Of a stretch of DNA of 64,000 bases, positions 10,475 through 23,068 are shown piece by piece (the first letter of the stretch is position 1; each line of letters starts with the position of its first letter). A program made the translations under genes and the position numbers. Source of the stretch: Clarireedia homoeocarpa (taxonomy: Eukaryota > Ascomycota > Leotiomycetes > Helotiales > Rutstroemiaceae); the NCBI GenBank assembly GCA_001465935.1, contig LNKV01000020.1, positions 379,252-443,251 on the forward strand. Direction: 5' to 3'. The notes under the pieces were generated by a model that did not search any database, was not told the origin of the DNA, and saw nothing but the letters and a program-made list of their open reading frames with translations.

Positions 10475-10552
10475 ATCTACTGGCATTGTGATATCTCGTG
10501 GACATAGCTATCGGCGCAGCCGCTTTCGCCTTGGTCGCAAAGATTGCAAAAC

Positions 10553-10960
10553 TTAACAGACTGGAAGGAGAAAACTCTGTATTTGAAGATCCCTCTGTAC
10601 AATCTCGAGGGATATCGATGTGGAATACACATCCCAAAACGGTCTCTTTCTAAGGAAGGTGAACAGTTCTCTTCGACAGCTACCGATGGCAGTTAGAATT
10701 TCGAATGTCAAGTTGATATTTGCTGCATCAGGAGTCTCGTATAAATCAACGAAGTACAAGTAGTTGTCTTTTGGGCCATATGAGTACGGCAGCGGTTTTG
10801 AAGAATTGTAGATGGTAATTTCAGATTGATGGTTTGGGTATACTGCATATGGGTGGCACTGATCTGTGCATTCGATGGTTAGGCCATCAAAATCGAACTG
10901 CATATTGTGAGAAGGATAAAGAAATTGATAGACTAGAAAGAGGTCAGTTGAATAGTTCAT
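10553..10960 (-). CDS. Hypothetical protein, 135 residues
   Basis: A single open frame with a true ATG at 10960. The sequence has plausible protein character (FDFDGLTIECTDQCHPYAVY, PKDNYLYFVDLYETPD) but no recognised motif, no signal peptide and no splice partners. It lies between a MITE and a LINE, so it could be a fragment of a degraded gene. The call rests on length and composition only. Confidence 0.35.
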   Translation of the reverse strand: MNYSTDLFLVYQFLYPSHNMQFDFDGLTIECTDQCHPYAVYPNHQSEITIYNSSKPLPYSYGPKDNYLYFVDLYETPDAANINLTFEILTAIGSCRRELFTFLRKRPFWDVYSTSISLEIVQRDLQIQSFLLPVC

Positions 10961-11180
10961 GCTTGTGGTTCATATTATGCGAGAAAACACACCTGCCATT
11001 CACCTCATGATGAGTATTAGCTAGTATAGTCAGATGCCTGAGGGTCCTAGAATTGGCCTCCTTCGCTGGCGGATTGCTTTCTAAGAGGGACTCTCCTTCA
11101 GCTCAAAACTCATTTTTTAGCAAACGCGTATTTTTTGTCAAATTATAGTCGTATTTTGCCTGTGAAGTCATTTATACCGG

Positions 11181-11205
11181 ATTAACGCGTAATAGACGCG
11201 TTAAT
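11181..11205 (+). other. Perfect 9-bp hairpin in LINE leader
   Basis: ATTAACGCG (11181-11189), a 7-nt loop, then CGCGTTAAT (11197-11205), eight bases before the ORF1 ATG at 11214. A transcript through it would fold into a stable stem next to the start codon. Function unknown. Confidence 0.55.
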
Positions 11206-11213
11206 TCGGGGTA

Positions 11214-12938
11214 ATGGCACCTGGATGGTCACAAGTGAACAATGGCCCGGAACACATCAACGAGCACGCCGCATACCTCAAAGAAGCATGCAATCAACTA
11301 CGGGCCGTAGATAGAGGCAGGCATAATCAAGTGCCATGGAACATAGTGCGATCTTATATTGCATCTACAGTTGGGCTAATCGGTAGGGTGTTGCGACGGC
11401 CGGCGATGAGTGACATCCTCCAATACATCCATGATGCTGCAAAGTGCACCCAGAACATCCAGAAAGATATCACAGACATAAAGAAGTCGGTGGAAACAAG
11501 CACTGCCCCAATCACCGCAGCGAAAGTTAGCGGAACTAGAAAAGCTGCACCATAATGGGCGCAAGTAGCAGCCCAATCTATAGGTCATCCTCTCCCACCT
11601 CCCCCAGTGCCCCAAAGCCGCACTGAGGAGGGACAGCCCAGAATAACATCGTATAAAGAACGAATAGTGATAGTGAAACTCAGGGGTCATGTGATATCCC
11701 GAAGATACCAGGCACTAAACACGTACGAATAGTAGCACCATACCAACTTCGGAGCCGAGACTTACAGATCACCACAAGCGACACTCCAGAAAGTATACTA
11801 TTAAGAGAAAACAAAGAATGGATCAAGGGCTTAGGGGAACGGGGTGAGATAGCAGAACTCAGTTTCGGGGTCATCGCCAACGGCACCGCCACCAACCCTG
11901 TTAATGTCAAGAATCAGGAAGCGACGATCAAGCAAAATTATTGCAGACAACTATACGATAATTCCCAGAGCAGTGATCACATACGTGGGATGGCTTACCA
12001 AGGGATCTCCTCTCAAACAAGCTTCATCGATTGTAGTGGAATATGCAGACCCAGTAATGGCTAATGCCGTTATCTACGCGGGAATGGCCTGGGACGGCCA
12101 GATACATCAGTGTGAACTCTATGACGGTGCCTGTAGAACCATGGAATGCTTTCGATACTACCATTATGAATACTTTGCCACTCAATGCAACGCATCCCAA
12201 TCATGTAGCTATTGCGCGGAGCAGCACGAGACTGAGCGCTGCGAGCTAAAGATGCTCCAAGGATCCATCCCCAAATGTACAGTGTGCAAGGGTGACCACA
12301 CTGCATGGGGCAATGCCTGTCCAGCAAGGAAGAAGGAAATAGAAAGAGTGCGTCTGGTGAAACGGAATCGCAGGATATACTGGCACGTCCCAGCCAAGAC
12401 TAGCCTTGTGCAAACTGGCACGCGCAACAAAGTCGACATCGTCACTGAAACCAACATCGACACAGACTCGGACTCGGACTCGGACTCGGACTCGAGCTCG
12501 GACTCGGACGCCAACCAGGAAATTCGAACGCAGGTAGCCCCGGAAACAGCGCTACCTCAATCTTTGTCGGACAGTCAAGCATTCCCAATCAACGACATAG
12601 AAACAGCATGGTTGCCTAATGCTCCAGCAGGTGTAAGAGACGTGGAGAGCCTATCAGAGCAGGATAACGAAGAAGCGGGGAACCCAATAATTGACCCGCA
12701 ACTTCAAGAAGGGGCACAGCTTGTCACTTCAAATCAAGCAGCAACGGAAGATCAATCTCAACTAGTAGAATACCCGCTGGAAGGACTGGATGAGGAGATG
12801 ACAACCCGGGTCGCAAGCAACTGGCTCGACAACCTGTGGACGAGAGAAGACGAAGAGTCAGGCCAGCCAGCAGCACTATCACCATCAGCTCCCACTTCAA
12901 CAGATCCAGAGGGTCGTGCGTCTTCAACCAGAATATAG
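11214..12938 (+). pseudogene. LINE ORF1, gag-like, disrupted
   Basis: The frame starts at ATG 11214, stops at 11553-11555, and continues in the same frame as further ORF1-like sequence to about 11730. It then shifts to another frame (IVAPYQLRSRDLQITT onward) and returns to the original frame before 11904. The intact 3' portion (11904-12938) has two zinc knuckles: CSYCAEQHETERC and CTVCKGDHTAWGNAC, of the CX2CX3HXnC type that binds RNA. A Asp-Ser repeat coded by GACTCG hexamers follows (about 12466-12515). At least one stop and two frameshifts make it non-functional. Confidence 0.75.
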
Positions 12939-13283
12939 AAAGGATACAATTGCCCCCCACACCAAGAGATATATGATACCTGGCCAACACATAACGCCAA
13001 TCTGACGATCGCAAGATGTATGAGCGTATGTGTATACTGTGGCAGAGAATGTGGAAGCAACAGCATTACGTAAACACTTGAAAAGAGGGAGAGAATACGC
13101 TCGACGAAATCTAGTAGTGCGCCAGGAGCTTAAGGGCGAAGGCAGATTCTACACTCCAGCCTGGACTCCCAGGCGTCGATTAACGCAGGACGAACGAGCG
13201 GAGTCTGAATAGACAGCCCAGACAGAAACCAGGACATCTCGGAGCTAGGTAAACACAAATAGTGCTAATGAAACCCCACTCCT

Positions 13284-14650
13284 ATGATAGTGCGACAAAC
13301 ACTACGCATCTTAGAGTATAACGTTCACAAATCAAGGAACATCGTTCTCGCTAGCCTCTTTCGTGATCGGATAGTCTTGCAATACGACATTCTAGCGATT
13401 CAAGAGCCCTGGCGCAACCCATTTATCAACACGTCCTATCATCCCTTAAAACAACACTTCTCACTAAGCTACTTTGAAGATGATAGAACAAGAGTATGGT
13501 TCTACATCAGTAAACGAATAGACCCGAGTACATGGACGGTATCGTACATCTCTAAGGATATGGCGGTGCTTGAGATTACTACCGCCGAAACTGTGAACAA
13601 ACTTCACATCATTAATGTCTACAATGAGGTCTTCACAGACACCCTGGCTAAACTGGAAGAAACCGTGAGAGATTTAGACCCAAGCGATGAGCTACTCCTG
13701 TTGGGGGACTTCAACCTACATCATTCCTTCTGGTCAGATAAACCTAGACATGCCTGCGACAGAGTTCAAGCATCTGAGCCTTTGGTAAAACTTATGGGGA
13801 ACTTCCACCTCCAACTTCTTACAGTACCAGGCACTGAGACTTTCAGGTGGTCGTCTGGGAAGTCCACAATCGACTTGGCTTTCGCAACAAAAGAAAATGC
13901 AGTCTGAGTAATTTCATGTAAAGTCGAATATAGCCTAGGTCATGACTCCGACCATCTCCCAGTGGCCACCAACATCGACTGGGACAGGACTCGAGCTAAC
14001 CCAGTGAAGAAACGGCTGTGGAGGAAAAAGAATATACCAGTACTCCAGAAAAGGGTTGTAGATCAATTTCCCTTCATAAAAGACGATGGCGGACAACTCA
14101 AAGACAAACGCAGTATTGATAAATACGTCAATTCTATCATCAGCGCCCTCGTTGATGGCATTAATGCATCAACGCCATGGTCTAATCCGTCACCACGCTC
14201 AATTCCAGGGTTCACTCAGGAATGCAAGGACATATGCACAGAGGTACAGCAACTCCGACGAAAATGGCAACAAACGGGACACGATGAGGACTACAAAACC
14301 GACCGGAAAGCTAGCAACAGGAAAGGACGTCTTATCGACAAGACCCTCCGCACCGAATACAGACAAAAGGTAGATGAGATGTCAAACACCAGCGGCGGTC
14401 TGTGGAAGCTGGTCATATGGGCCAAGTACAGGCATAATACGGCACTTGCAGGCACGCCTGCGCTGGCAAAGCAAGATGGCGAACCAGCACTCACGGCGAT
14501 GGAAAAGGCAGAAACCATCCTGAAGCCGATCTCTTCGACATTATTGGGTATGACTACCCCCAGCTGATCGAGTGCCCAGATCCTACCCTACTAGAAATCG
14601 AGAGGGCCATACGCAGTGCCGGTCCCAACAAAGCTCCCGGCAATCGAGGG
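13284..14650 (+). pseudogene. LINE ORF2 fragment: endonuclease, RT missing
   Basis: The N-terminal endonuclease of the APE/exonuclease III fold is readable: ILEYNVHKSRN, DILAIQEPWRNP (metal-binding Glu), LLGDFNLHHSFW, and after an in-frame TGA (13905-13907) the terminal GHDSDHLPV motif. A lysine-rich region follows. A frameshift near 14525 moves the frame before SAGPNKAPGNRG, where the RT domain should start. The sequence then becomes unrelated. Stop, shift and missing RT make it dead. Confidence 0.78.
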
Positions 14651-15302
14651 AAGTCAAATTGTATCACGTGATATGAAGTATTACTTCTCTATTTGTCAGA
14701 GATTGAGACATCTGCTAGATCCAATGTACATGTATAGGGGGGTACAAAGCAACATGCATGCAAGTAACAACATCGTATACATATGAAATCCAAGCGACTA
14801 CGTCAATCAGCATCCAAAAACGTACAAATCAGAAAGACAACTCCATTCCCAGACGGATCAATTTTTTAACCTTATGACACAATCTGCTCGGATGCTTGCA
14901 CAAACGAGAAACTCAATCATCTCGCAGGCACCACAACTGCGACTCCTTTTCCTTAGGCTAAAGATTTCGAAAGTAGATAATCATCATCATCATGCAAGTG
15001 ATCTCTATCATGATAACATTCCAACAACCAATAGTAAATCAGAAGGTCGCTGGTTCTCGTCGTCCAATGCCTTGAAGCAACGTGGTTCTGCACCAAAACG
15101 CAGATCAAACATCAACGTGGACCCACTACCCCAGTTTGCCAGCAGCGACGGACTTAGGCGGGGTGAGGGAATTCACATTTCGAATATCTTGGGGTCTTTT
15201 GTCCTTGCTTGCTCTTTTCTTCGATTTCAATAAAACGTCTGTGACGATTTTAATAAACGGTTGTGAGATTTTCTATACGAGTTTTTGTCAGGTTTACAAA
15301 AT
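14651..15302. other. Intergenic, nothing recognised
   Basis: AT-rich stretch between the LINE breakpoint and the next gene. An open frame at 14874-15233 has no recognisable features. The last 100 bp presumably hold the promoter of the 15303 gene. Confidence 0.45.
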
Positions 15303-16367
15303 ATGAGTACCAGAAGATCATCATTTCAAGCGATGCCGTCGTCGCACGAGCAATTGTGGACGAAAGGAGAGGAAGAGAAGGAGCAGTTTAGACGGATGAT
15401 GGCAAGCCGGTTTGCAATTCACAGCAGGCCTGTTGCTTCTGAGCCAAGGGGATTCAGTGAGCTTCAAAGGTGCTGAAATATTGAAAGCATTTGCTGACTT
15501 AGAGTACAGGAAATGAATCCATTAGAGATTGGGAGGCTGATCAATATTGCAACGGGCTTCCGCTACAGGAAGATTATGAGGGTAAGCAAGTTCCACGTCA
15601 TTGAAACTGTTGGAGTTGTTACTGATGTTTTGCAAGGGGAGGACTCGCGGTATCAATTGTATGCAGGAAGAAACCAACAAGGACCAGTTGGGCTACCAAT
15701 ACCTCAGCGACCACACACAAGACATTCTTCACGTAAAACGCCTGCTCCGGAAGACCGCTCCAGGCAGCCACCCCGCTTGACAAACAATGCAATTCAATAC
15801 GACTTACAGAGACGTCCTGCCACAGCAAACTCGCACCGCGCCGAACGACCAGCCCTTATACGTGCCACAACAGGAAGCTACCACGGGAGCCGGACTCCCA
15901 GTGTTGCCAGCGTCCAACAATCCAGCCAAGAACTACGCCGAAGATCTTCGCCAGCAGATTACCGTCGATACGAGCTGGAGCAAAAGAAGAGTAGCCAGCC
16001 ACGCCCTCGACCATTATCTCTCTATGCTGTACCAGATCCTCCACAAATTCAATTCCACAAATATCTCCCGAAGCCAGACAGCATGAACCATTACAATGAT
16101 AAATCGACCCCTCCCATGGCCCTCTCATCAAGTATGGACGCAGGACGTCACTACTTTCGAGACCAAGAACCCGAAGTGAGAAGTCACCGAGTCAGCCAGA
16201 ATCAATCAAAGTTCTCTCAGTCGCTCCGGATGGATTGGTGGGCTGAAGCAAGCGCCAAGCGGGATTTCGACATGGAGAGGGATGACGACACCGACTCCAT
16301 CAGCTCCATTGATCCCATGGTTCCAGATTGCCAGTTGGAGAACCCAGGACCTCCACGATGGATTTGA
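15303..16367 (+). CDS. Unknown Ser/Arg/Pro-rich protein (318 residues)
   Basis: Exons 15303-15456, 15510-15581, 15637-16367; introns of 53 and 55 nt, both phase 1. The first intron has a GTGAGC donor and a GCTGAC branch, the second a GTAAGC donor. This splice choice gives NESIRDWEADQYCNGLPLQE joined to EGEDSRYQLYAG, clearly better than the unspliced alternatives. The rest is disordered, rich in Arg, Ser, Pro and Gln, with an acidic end (DMERDDDTDSISSIDP). No domain recognised; probably a disordered nuclear or signalling protein, but that is a guess. Confidence 0.6.
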
Positions 16368-17598
16368 GGAATCGGACCCGGCCTTACTAATTGACAGTAA
16401 TCTTACCTTTCTATAATGTTTTCCTGCGGCGTTACTGGAAAGATATGCCAATTCGCAGGCGATGGATCTTTCTCGTTGCGGATCGCTGCTCTCATAATCC
16501 CAAAATACTGCTCTTTTTCAGGGGGGAAAAATAGATTCTCTGCTTGATCGTACGTTACTGCTCAGGTGTAACAGGCACCTTCTTTGGTGGGGGGAAATTG
16601 GAATTCTAAGGAGCAAAAAGGAGTAATGAGTAATGCAATTCAATGTTTTCATGCCAGCATCGCAGCGTCACTAGTATCCTGTATCCTGCTCTGTGATGAT
16701 GATACGACGAGCACAAATGTCTCATGATGTGACTGTAGAATTCACGTGTGAAATAATGGCATCTTCTTCATCACTGAGCAAAGTTGGGTGAACGAAGGGG
16801 AAGTGTAATTTAGCTTGTAAGCTGTGCTTTGCTGAGGTGGTTGCGGGCCGATGGTTAATCCGGGTGGGTACTGGGTTCGTGGCGCCGTGCGTGGTGGCTT
16901 TAGATTGTGGGGAGCAGGATTAGTTCGTCAAGGTTATTGGCAGATGTTCCACTCTGATACAAGTATCCATGCTCTACTCGAATCATGTCAGTAGTTCCTT
17001 AAGTTCTGTTCCAACGTATGGGCCAAAACAGTTGAAGACTATGTGCAGCTACTAAGATTCAGATAAGTAATTATGCAGTAATGATTGCTTCGGGGTTAAA
17101 TCACGGACAAGCTTCATGGAAAGATAGCTGGATTACAGCACAGCAAGGATGTGTGGCTTCCATTTAACCGTGTCCAAGGGAAAACACACAAATCAAACAG
17201 ATAGGATATGTAGCATGGCAGCATATAGAATGCTTCTCAGATCGATATGTCCTGATGATTCCAGAGATTTTTTGAATACAATGTTGTTTCAAATGGTCTA
17301 ACGTAATTGACTTTCCGGATAGGAAGTTGAAGTTCGTCGGCAACGAAGACGTGCTACGCCCGCCCTTCAGATGGAGTGATGAGGATCTTTACATGCCCCT
17401 ATATCCACCACTAGATGTTGCAACGTTATGCATGCCATGTGGCTTGCCTCTGCACCTTCGCGCATCGAATAGAGAGTCCAGCACAAAGGCAACCCCCGGT
17501 CTCCCCCATCTCCCCCACGTAAAGCCATGACCTGGCACATTCGCATACCAATAATCGCAGGTATGGTGGGGTGTAATTGTTTGTATGAAACAGAGAGC
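16368..17598. other. Intergenic, 1.2 kb, nothing recognised
   Basis: Lies between two genes whose 3' ends face each other. No coherent coding, RNA gene or repeat was found; short frames such as 17327-17530 look like chance. Confidence 0.5.
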
Positions 17599-18345
17599 TT
17601 ATGACTTTGCTTCCTCTGTACTCTTCTCTTCAACTTTTCCCTTCGCTCCTGGGTTTGCCTTTTCGTAAATCCAATCATTAAGTCCTAAGCGATTTCTAGA
17701 GCACTCTTAGAAAACGAATGATAAACGATGAAACAAAGACCCATCCTTACCTCGCAATCTCGATGGCGTAAAACTGCATTCGAGGTACTATTCAAGACAC
17801 ATTGTCAGCCATCAACCACCCCAAGTCATGCGGCGCGCAATACACACCGAAGATTGTCTCATCCTGACCATATTCCCATGTTGGATTTGACCTCAGCATC
17901 GTACCAAAGTTGAAATCATCAACTCTATCTTTATATTGCATCATGAAGTTCCTCCATCTTTCCTTGCCTGTCTTGCTCTTCATTTCATCCTCGTCTATCG
18001 TGGCTGCAGGATCGAACTCTGGGAAATCTTTCTTGAGGTGCTCAAATATCTCTTCATCGATCTTAGTAAGTCGTAGAGTGGAGGCTCGGACCTTTTCGAG
18101 GATTGCCCAATAGGTGGACATGTGCTGGACGACTGACTGCGGGGTTAATGGGGAGGTGGACAAGGGCTATGCGGATTTGCGAACCTTTGACTGCAAACTG
18201 TTTCTCGATCTTTTCAAATGTCAGAAATCTCATGGTTTGGTAATGCGACTGGGTATGCCCGCAGAAAGAAGTCTTAAGATCTTACATCTTCTAAGTTGCC
18301 TGCATCTTCAGCATCGAAGTTGGAGGGTGCCGGCGCGCTACTCAT
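17599..18345 (-). CDS. PBDC1 family protein
   Basis: Five exons: 18345-18286, 18209-18185, 18132-17848, 17787-17751, 17695-17599; 167 residues, all phases consistent. Family blocks are easy to see: STYWAILEKV, LRLTKIDEEIF, DEDEMKSKTGKERWRNF, DDFNFGTMLR, MQFYAIEIARNRLGLNDWIY. Members (human PBDC1, yeast YPL225W) are about 150-230 residues long. The yeast protein has been linked to biogenesis of the translation factor eEF1A; the human name refers to an old polysaccharide-biosynthesis label. The C-terminal Lys/Glu tail (EEKSTEEAKS) is ordinary for fungal members. The spliced frame restores the conserved NRxGLNDW block, so the model is firm. Confidence 0.88.
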
Positions 18346-19607
18346 TTTGACAGATTTCCTAGGTTGCTTCAGAGATGGTGCAAATTATTCTCTTAGTTGG
18401 ATGTATTGATACTTGTAGAGAAGATATAAACTGCGCAATTATATTGCGGAAAAAGTTGTCGTTTGCTTGGCCACCGCAGATAGCCTTGGAAGAAAAAAGA
18501 AGTTCATGACGAAGGCGGGGTAGTTCTATGGAAGAACCTTTATCCGAGTGCCGCCTCCCTTCGAGGACTAGACCTCACAAACATTTTTGGGAAGTTATGC
18601 GCCTACCTACTACAGCTGTACCCATCATACCCATCACACATCGTATGGCTCGGTCAGCCGACAACACTGTTACATTGATGTGTGTATACCACGTATTCCA
18701 ATAGAAACCAATGATCGACCAGAGAGCTTTACACTGCGAGTGCGTCTGTGAAAGATAACGCACCGTTCGAGTTCGATGGGGTGTAAAGGTCTTCTGTTGG
18801 CTGCGGGCTGGATTTATAAATATCTTTCCGTCCTTGGGATACTTAGCGGCTGACCGGTGGGAGGTTCAAGGTGGCTTTCTACATGCATGAGTATGAGAGA
18901 TGATACAGCTGGTTGGCTGTGGTAACGCAACGTATGTGTGATGGTGCAAATGTGCGCGCTCATTGGAATTCTCGTGACTAGAAAATCACATGTGGTGTGA
19001 GGTGCACTGCATCCAACACAACATAAGCCCTTGAACCCGAGTCGAGAGCTTGAGGTTTTTACATAACGAGATGTTTTGGGGGGAGCATAAGCAAATCGAC
19101 AACGATATTTCTGCCATTATGTCTTTCCTCAGATATGGAAGTTGCATGATAGGTCCCTCTTTCCGTAGCGGAACATATATAAGAATTTGGCTCATCTTGC
19201 CTTTCTTAATTTCGGATGATTGAGACTGGTGGTAGGACGAGGATTTTTACTCGGATTTTTACTCGGATTTCTAACCATTCACAAATTCGCGGCTTGAAGT
19301 GCCGTGTTCGTCGCCATGCGCTTTCAACCATGTTGTGACTATTCCTTGGACTGATTTCGACAAAGCTCATGAACATTCTCTGAAAGGGATCGAGGTAACT
19401 TTACCTGCTATTCATTCGCTTCTATCTGCTTCGCAACGCTGCGTTTAGCTTCGGCTCATTTCCAATGCTGTAAGAGGTTCCATGCATGCGAGCTATTGAA
19501 CCTGCAATTTTACCTCTATTCACTGCTCAATAAATTTGCACCTACTGTAGCATGAGCGAGCTTTTCCTTCTCATATATGCACAGGAAGTCGATTTCATGC
19601 AATCAAT
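18346..19607. other. Intergenic, divergent promoters, 1.26 kb
   Basis: Between divergently transcribed PBDC1 and the 19608 gene. A short direct repeat TTTTTACTCGGAT occurs twice near 19246-19272. No gene or RNA recognised. Confidence 0.45.
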
Positions 19608-22166
19608 ATGGACAATGACAACAAAAAACGTCTGAGTATGCTCCTTTACATGATAACACGAACTGACAGTAACTAGTATTACTGTGCCGATCTATCATTG
19701 GGTCACTCCGCAGATCAGCATCTCCATTTTCAGATAATTTCACTTGCGCGATCGATCCTACAAACAATCACGACTCAGTGCAATCAGCTCGGAAGTTATC
19801 GCACGGGAAACGACCCAACCGATTGCTATTGACTCGAGCGGCTTCCACGGCTGGCATGTATACCAGCGCCATAATAGAACATTCAACTTCAGAGCAACCA
19901 ACTCTTAAGCCTGAAGGGAACTCACATATGCAACGCCAGTCTATTGTATCCTTCACAGTTCCATCACCTGTTGCTTTAGATAGCCCCCCACAAAACGATA
20001 GCCTTCTGACCATTCGACCTCCTTCGAGCAATGGCAGGAACAGTCCATTATTCAATAACTGGATCTTTCGAACTCCCTCTACCAAGAGTCGGACAACCCC
20101 CAATTCTCGCGTTGAGTCGCCACATCCAACATCACGTAATGGTCGAGAAGCGCCATTCTCACAACGGCAATATGATAGGATGGACAAGAAGGAAGTCGAA
20201 GAACACTGTCTACCAATAAATCCACCTTTCGAAAGAAGTGTAGACATCCTTGCTACGGGTGACGAAGTAACTGCGAATTCCGACACTGTTTTCGAGCAAG
20301 TTCTACCACTACGACGAGGGGTGACGTGCTCGAAAATATTTCAGCTACCAGTTTGTCTTCGGCGCAGAATATACTTCTACTGTTTTCCCAGGGAAGATAG
20401 AAAAATAAGTTTATCCCCACGATTTGCGACCAAAGATTGCTTCTTCACAGATTACTTCGCGTCACCTTGGGATGTTCTGGACGCAGTTCAAGGAGCACTT
20501 GCATCTTCGAGCACCATGAGAAATGAACTGATGACATTTTTCTGGACTGAATATCATTTCCATGTTACTTTAAGTCCGTTCAGTGGGCCTTTCTTCTCCC
20601 CGTTGTCCCATGTCTGGCTACCACTTTACCTCGACCGAATCCAGTACCTTACAATCGAGGTAGACTTCACGAGATTTGGATGTAGTGCCCTAAGAAATGC
20701 TAGGAAGTTTGGCTACAATATGGAGAAAATGGAAAATATGTTAATGAGCATTGTCAATGGCTTGCTGAAGCGTAGTGGCCGCTCTACTATGGCCGAACTC
20801 CACTTGATGTGTAGACGATTCAAGGGAAATCGCCCGAGGGACGAGAGAGATCCATGGGACTGGAAGTATGGAGATAAATTGGGTAACTATCCTGCACTGT
20901 GCCATGAACCGTTAAATGAATCATTTGCTAATCATCATTCTAGAATATTGTCCAGAAGAATGTATGTTGGTATGCGATGCGGTAATCAATCTTCGTGGCG
21001 TTCTAAAGAAGGCACGTTTGTCTGGATTTCGAATGGATTATACTGAGACTCTACTACAATCTATATTCGGCGAAGGAGGCAATTCTCCTAGATGGAATTT
21101 TCCTATCGCTTCTGCTTGGCCGCCCCTACCCCCACAACAAACCACTTTCCAAAATCAAATTGCTACTCCACTTTCAGTATCACCAGTTGGTACATGCTAT
21201 AGTTCCAACGCCAGTTCTGAGACTTTACGCAGCAGACTAACCCACGAGCCGTCTTTTTACTCACATCACAGAGCTAATTGTTCTGAGGAACTCTCGCCGT
21301 TTACGCCTGCACAAAGTCGACCTGGAACATCACAATCTTCCTTAGTTACAGAATATGTAAGAAAATACCATGATACTTTGCCTCTACTTACTTCATCTGA
21401 TGCTTCAGGAGATACCAACCAAAATGAGCGAGATTCAATCGAGACGCCGAAGCGCACCTCTACCATGGATAACAATGAGGAAAAGATGGTTTCAAGGGAC
21501 GGAGATTCCTTCATGGACAAAAACCAAGATCCTCAAGAGATAGGACATTATATTCGCAGTCTCACATCACGTCAATCAAGCATAAAAAAGGTTTCGAAGT
21601 CGAGACTACCTAGAAGAATCGAAGCTCAAGATCAGAACATCACAGCGACCAACTCATCTTTGACAGATAGTCGCCCTCAGCTGACTCCACTTAAGATACC
21701 CAAATCGTCGAGCAACACCAGCTCACCAAGCGACAAGCGCCGCACTCCAACGACTATTCCGGATCGTAAACTCCTCACACCATCGCCAAGCGCACAACTT
21801 CCGTCGATATGTAAGACGTCCCCTAATACCCAAAATCATCTCAATGAACAGGATCCTGCATACCTTCGGAGTCTTGAAGCTCTTCGTTTAGCGTCGGTTT
21901 CGGTAGCTGGTGGAACAACATTTCCAACTCTTGTGGCTCAGAATTCTACCGAATTTGTCGGAAATCGGCCAAGTGCGAGGACACATTGGTTAAATATGAA
22001 CATAGAAATTTTGAAAGAGCAAGACAGGAGCTTTACAAGTATGAGCACGAGAACTGGAGCGGGTCAGAGGATGGAAATGGGTAGAGAACGAGAGAGAGAT
22101 GATGTCGCAGGCGTAGGCAGAAGATACTTAAGGTTTATTGATAGGCTGAGGGGTAAGAGGGAGTGA
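19608..22166 (+). CDS. F-box-like (LPxxLRxxIY) disordered protein, 818 residues
   Basis: Exons 19608-19635, 19677-20882, 20944-22166. The 61-nt phase-1 intron at 20883-20943 is clear (GTAACT donor, GCTAATC branch) and joins two long frames. The first 41-nt intron and the ATG at 19608 are less certain. After a disordered start, residues about 210-420 hold FQLPVCLRRRIYFYCFP, then FFWTEYHFHVTL and LPLYLDRIQYLTIEVDF. These resemble the F-box-like or 2EXR-type domains of many ascomycete proteins that begin with an LPxEIRxxIY core. The C-terminal 350 residues are Ser/Thr/Pro-rich. A role in ubiquitin ligase recruitment would be an extrapolation. Confidence 0.62.
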
Positions 22167-23068
22167 CTGGCGATGAAGGCCTTGATATTTGAGAGCTATT
22201 TGTGAGCGGGGCTTGGTGCTGAGGTGGTTATAGGAATTCGCAGGAGCTATGGCTTTGCAGGAGTTATGGGTGTCCGCCGAATGGTGGTACAAAAGACTTC
22301 GGGCCAATTATGTGCAAAGAAGTAGACATTAGTGAAGCTAGCACATGTTTGTCTCTTTACTTCCACCAGCTCGGGTAAGTTGAGTCTGCGAGTTTGAAAG
22401 GGGAAGGAATCACAAAAATGTATAGTACAAAGAAAACAGATACAAAATGAAGGGTCACGAGAATCAGCATCTATACCAAAGAGCACAATCCGATTCTTAC
22501 TTCATTTTATCACGGGCTGATGAATTTGTAGAAATACATGAGCATTTCCGTTCTGTTGAAATGGCCTTGCTGTCGCTATCAGCTCGATTTGCATTTCCGC
22601 GGGATTGTTGCGAGTTCGGAAGTCCCTTGACCTGGGGTAGTACCTGCTGCTTTAACGGAAGGACTCTGCATGAGAACAGTTTTACATTGTTATCGTGTGA
22701 AGTGGGAGTAAAAGCGGCAGTATCTGTCGTACAGATATGTGTTAGTCATTCAGCTGCACTGGACCCCGCTAATATGGAGGGGCAAGTAAAATTTCTTATC
22801 GGTCCCGCGATGGCGTTACAGTATCGCGCGTGAGTGAATGAAATTTGACAGAATAGTAATACACAAACCAAAATACCGAGATAGATGCGGCGGGATTCGG
22901 TGGAGGGAGATATTTAGTTTGGTTTGTTAAACCAATTGAATAATCGTCGACTCCTGTCTTTCTCTTCTGTTGTCTCATGTCTTCATATATGCTCCATCTC
23001 ATTCATTAACTAACTCACGGTCATTGCTCTTTGTTCTCCTCCACGGCGACGAGTCTGCCAAGCTAACC
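22167..23068. other. Intergenic, nothing recognised
   Basis: About 900 bp between two genes on the same strand. The frame at 22447-22833 shows no domain or splice support. The MET1 promoter should lie in its right half. Confidence 0.45.

Larger units (their letters stand above)
11100..14650 (+). mobile_element. Decayed LINE retrotransposon (Tad1-like), 3' truncated
   Basis: ORF1 (gag-like with zinc knuckles) is followed by ORF2 with an apurinic endonuclease domain, the order found in fungal Tad1-type LINEs. The homology stops at about 14650 just after the segment SAGPNKAPG, the lead-in to the reverse transcriptase. No RT, RNase H or poly-A tail follows. Frames are broken by stops and shifts. 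The left boundary is approximate; a 5' leader with a hairpin precedes ORF1. Confidence 0.75.

Noticed and set aside
12209..12514. Antisense Glu/Ser-repeat open frame in the LINE
   Set aside because: It is the reverse reading of the GACTCG hexamer repeat of ORF1.
14874..15233. 119-residue plus-strand frame after the LINE
   Set aside because: His-run and low-complexity composition without motifs or splice partners; could be chance.
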